Positions 4,359 to 5,569 of a DNA stretch of 5,569 nt are shown piece by piece; the stretch's first letter is position 1, and each line of letters starts with the position of its first letter. Origin of the DNA: Verrucomicrobiota bacterium (GTDB taxonomy: Bacteria > Verrucomicrobiota > Verrucomicrobiia > Limisphaerales > UBA9464); the NCBI GenBank assembly GCA_947464705.1, contig CANHYD010000175.1, positions 1 to 5,569 on the forward strand. Direction: 5' to 3'. Position numbers and translations under genes: made by a program. The notes under the pieces were generated by a model that was not told the DNA's origin, ran no database searches, and was given only the letters and a program-made list of their open reading frames with translations.

Positions 4359-5569
4359 ATGGCGACCCAAACCATCGAATTTAAAGACGCCGCGGCCCGG
4401 GCGGCCCACGCGGTGCAGTCCGAAGGCCCGAGTTCGGGTGACGAGCTCCAAGATCTCCACGGTGACAAACTGGTCCTCAACATGGGGCCTTCGCATCCCT
4501 CCACCCACGGAGTGTTGCGCATCCTCATCGAGTTGGACGGCGAAACCGTGACCAAGGCCGTTCCGGATGTGGGCTACCTGCACCGGGGTGATGAAAAGAT
4601 CGCCGAGAACATGACCTACAACCAGTTCGTGCCGTACACGGACCGGTTGGACTACCTCGCGCCCCTGGCCAACAACGTGGCCTACGCGTTGGCGGTCGAG
4701 AAACTCATGGGCATCGACACCCAGTTGCCCCCGCGCTGCCAGTACCTGCGCGTGGTTTGCTGCGAGTTGGCCCGCATCTCGGCCCATCTGCTGGGTTTGG
4801 GTGCCTTTGCGATGGACTTGGGAGCCCTGACGGTGTTCCTGCACACCTTCACCGAGCGCGAAAAGATCTACAATTTGTGCGAATCGCTCACCGGAGCGCG
4901 CTTCACCACCAGCTATACCCGGATCGGTGGCATGACCCGCGATTGTCCGCCGGGTTGGGTGGCCGCCGTTCGGAAGTTCCTGGATGAGGTGGTCGTCAAC
5001 TTCGATGAATCCGAGACGTTGCTCACCCGCAATCGTATCTTTGTCGATCGGACCCGCGATGTGGGCGTCATCTCCCGCGAGTTGGCCATCGACTACGGTC
5101 TGACCGGCCCCAACTTGCGCGGCAGCGGGGTGGACTACGATGTCCGCAAGGCCCATCCGTACCTGGTCTACAAAGACCTGGAGTTCGATATTCCCGTCGG
5201 CTCGGTCGGTGATTCTTACGACCGCTACCTCGTCCGTATGGAAGAGATGCGTCAGAGTGTTCGCATCATCCGCCAGTGCTTGGATCGCCTGCCTGGCGGC
5301 CCCGACAACGCCGGTAAGGAGCCCATCAACATCGCCGACGGCAAGGTGGTCCTTCCGCCCAAGAACAAGGTTCTGACCGGCATGGAGGAACTGATCCACC
5401 AGTTCATGATCGTCACCCAGGGTGTCAACGCCCCGGCTGGTGAGGTTTATTTTGGGGCCGAGAACCCCAAGGGAGAACTCGGTTTTTACATCAATAGCCG
5501 CGGGGGTGGCACGCCCTACCGCCTCAAGATCCGCGCCCCATCGTTCGTCAACCTGGGTATTCTCCCGGC
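4359..5569 (+). CDS. nuoD: NADH-quinone oxidoreductase subunit D (NuoD, 49 kDa), 3' end cut by window
   Basis: The 49-kDa subunit of complex I, which forms most of the quinone-binding pocket with NuoB. The first 403 codons are present. Compared with Thermus Nqo4, about 25-30 C-terminal residues are missing beyond the window. The N-terminal signature MGPSHPSTHGVLR (42-54) contains His50, and RLDYLAP contains Tyr99; these correspond to the Thermus quinone-pocket residues His38 and Tyr87. GYLHRGDEK (72-80), TGPNLRGSGVDYDVRKAHPY (about 250-269) and RAPSFVNL near the cut end are further family hallmarks. The N-terminal 35 or so residues are extra and poorly conserved. A good Shine-Dalgarno sequence, GAGGAA (4347-4352), lies inside the end of nuoC, six bases before the ATG, so the genes are translationally linked. 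The frame is intact throughout. Confidence 0.97.
   Translation, partial: MATQTIEFKDAAARAAHAVQSEGPSSGDELQDLHGDKLVLNMGPSHPSTHGVLRILIELDGETVTKAVPDVGYLHRGDEKIAENMTYNQFVPYTDRLDYLAPLANNVAYALAVEKLMGIDTQLPPRCQYLRVVCCELARISAHLLGLGAFAMDLGALTVFLHTFTEREKIYNLCESLTGARFTTSYTRIGGMTRDCPPGWVAAVRKFLDEVVVNFDESETLLTRNRIFVDRTRDVGVISRELAIDYGLTGPNLRGSGVDYDVRKAHPYLVYKDLEFDIPVGSVGDSYDRYLVRMEEMRQSVRIIRQCLDRLPGGPDNAGKEPINIADGKVVLPPKNKVLTGMEELIHQFMIVTQGVNAPAGEVYFGAENPKGELGFYINSRGGGTPYRLKIRAPSFVNLGILP

Noticed and set aside
4314..5399. A 361-codon minus-strand open frame opposite nuoD
   Set aside because: The plus strand encodes a complete NuoD sequence over the whole stretch. The antisense frame results from codon bias and matches no family I know.
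1..5569. Mobile element, CRISPR array, phage or defence genes
   Set aside because: No transposase, integrase, Cas or toxin-antitoxin protein, no regularly spaced repeats and no terminal inverted repeats were seen; gene content is housekeeping throughout.

Overview
This is an ordinary bacterial chromosome segment of about 5.6 kb, high in GC, made almost entirely of housekeeping genes. Three genes lie on the minus strand: rplU (L21), rpmA (L27) and obgE, the widespread ribosome-assembly cluster. On the plus strand, facing away from them, is a GNAT-family acetyltransferase, followed by the start of a respiratory complex I operon: nuoB, nuoC, and nuoD cut off by the window end. The organism is probably a member of the PVC group, most likely Verrucomicrobiota. 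This is inferred from the character of the Obg protein (a long acidic insert in its N-terminal domain) and from the weak or absent Shine-Dalgarno signals at several starts. No species assignment is possible from the sequence alone.

Layout from left to right. Bases 1-123 lie beyond the obgE stop and hold no gene that can be named. obgE occupies 124-1365 (minus). The obgE-rpmA gap (1366-1611) holds a textbook intrinsic terminator acting on the minus strand (1425-1455), a second terminator-like hairpin beyond it, and several smaller inverted repeats. rpmA (1612-1878) and rplU (1894-2205) are 15 bases apart and clearly co-transcribed. A 263-base divergent region (2206-2468) carries a possible rplU promoter and a hairpin that pairs with the rplU ribosome-binding site. 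The GNAT gene runs 2469-3062. An 87-base gap then holds a palindrome matching the CRP consensus half-sites, a weak promoter candidate and a GC-rich hairpin only 11 bases before nuoB. nuoB (3150-3758), nuoC (3774-4355) and nuoD (4359 to the window end) are tightly packed and encode the quinone-reducing end of NADH:quinone oxidoreductase.

How the genes work together. L21 and L27 are large-subunit proteins, and ObgE is a GTPase acting in assembly of that same subunit, so the minus-strand group is a translation module. NuoB, NuoC and NuoD form the part of complex I that carries the N2 cluster and the quinone pocket. nuoA, normally the first gene of such operons, is absent upstream. The acetyltransferase sits between the two modules and has no evident functional link to either.

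No previously undescribed multi-gene system was found. The most interesting points are regulatory: the CRP/FNR-type palindrome ahead of nuoB, the hairpin next to the nuoB start, the hairpin over the rplU ribosome-binding site, and termination between rpmA and obgE. The large acidic insert in Obg also deserves a look.
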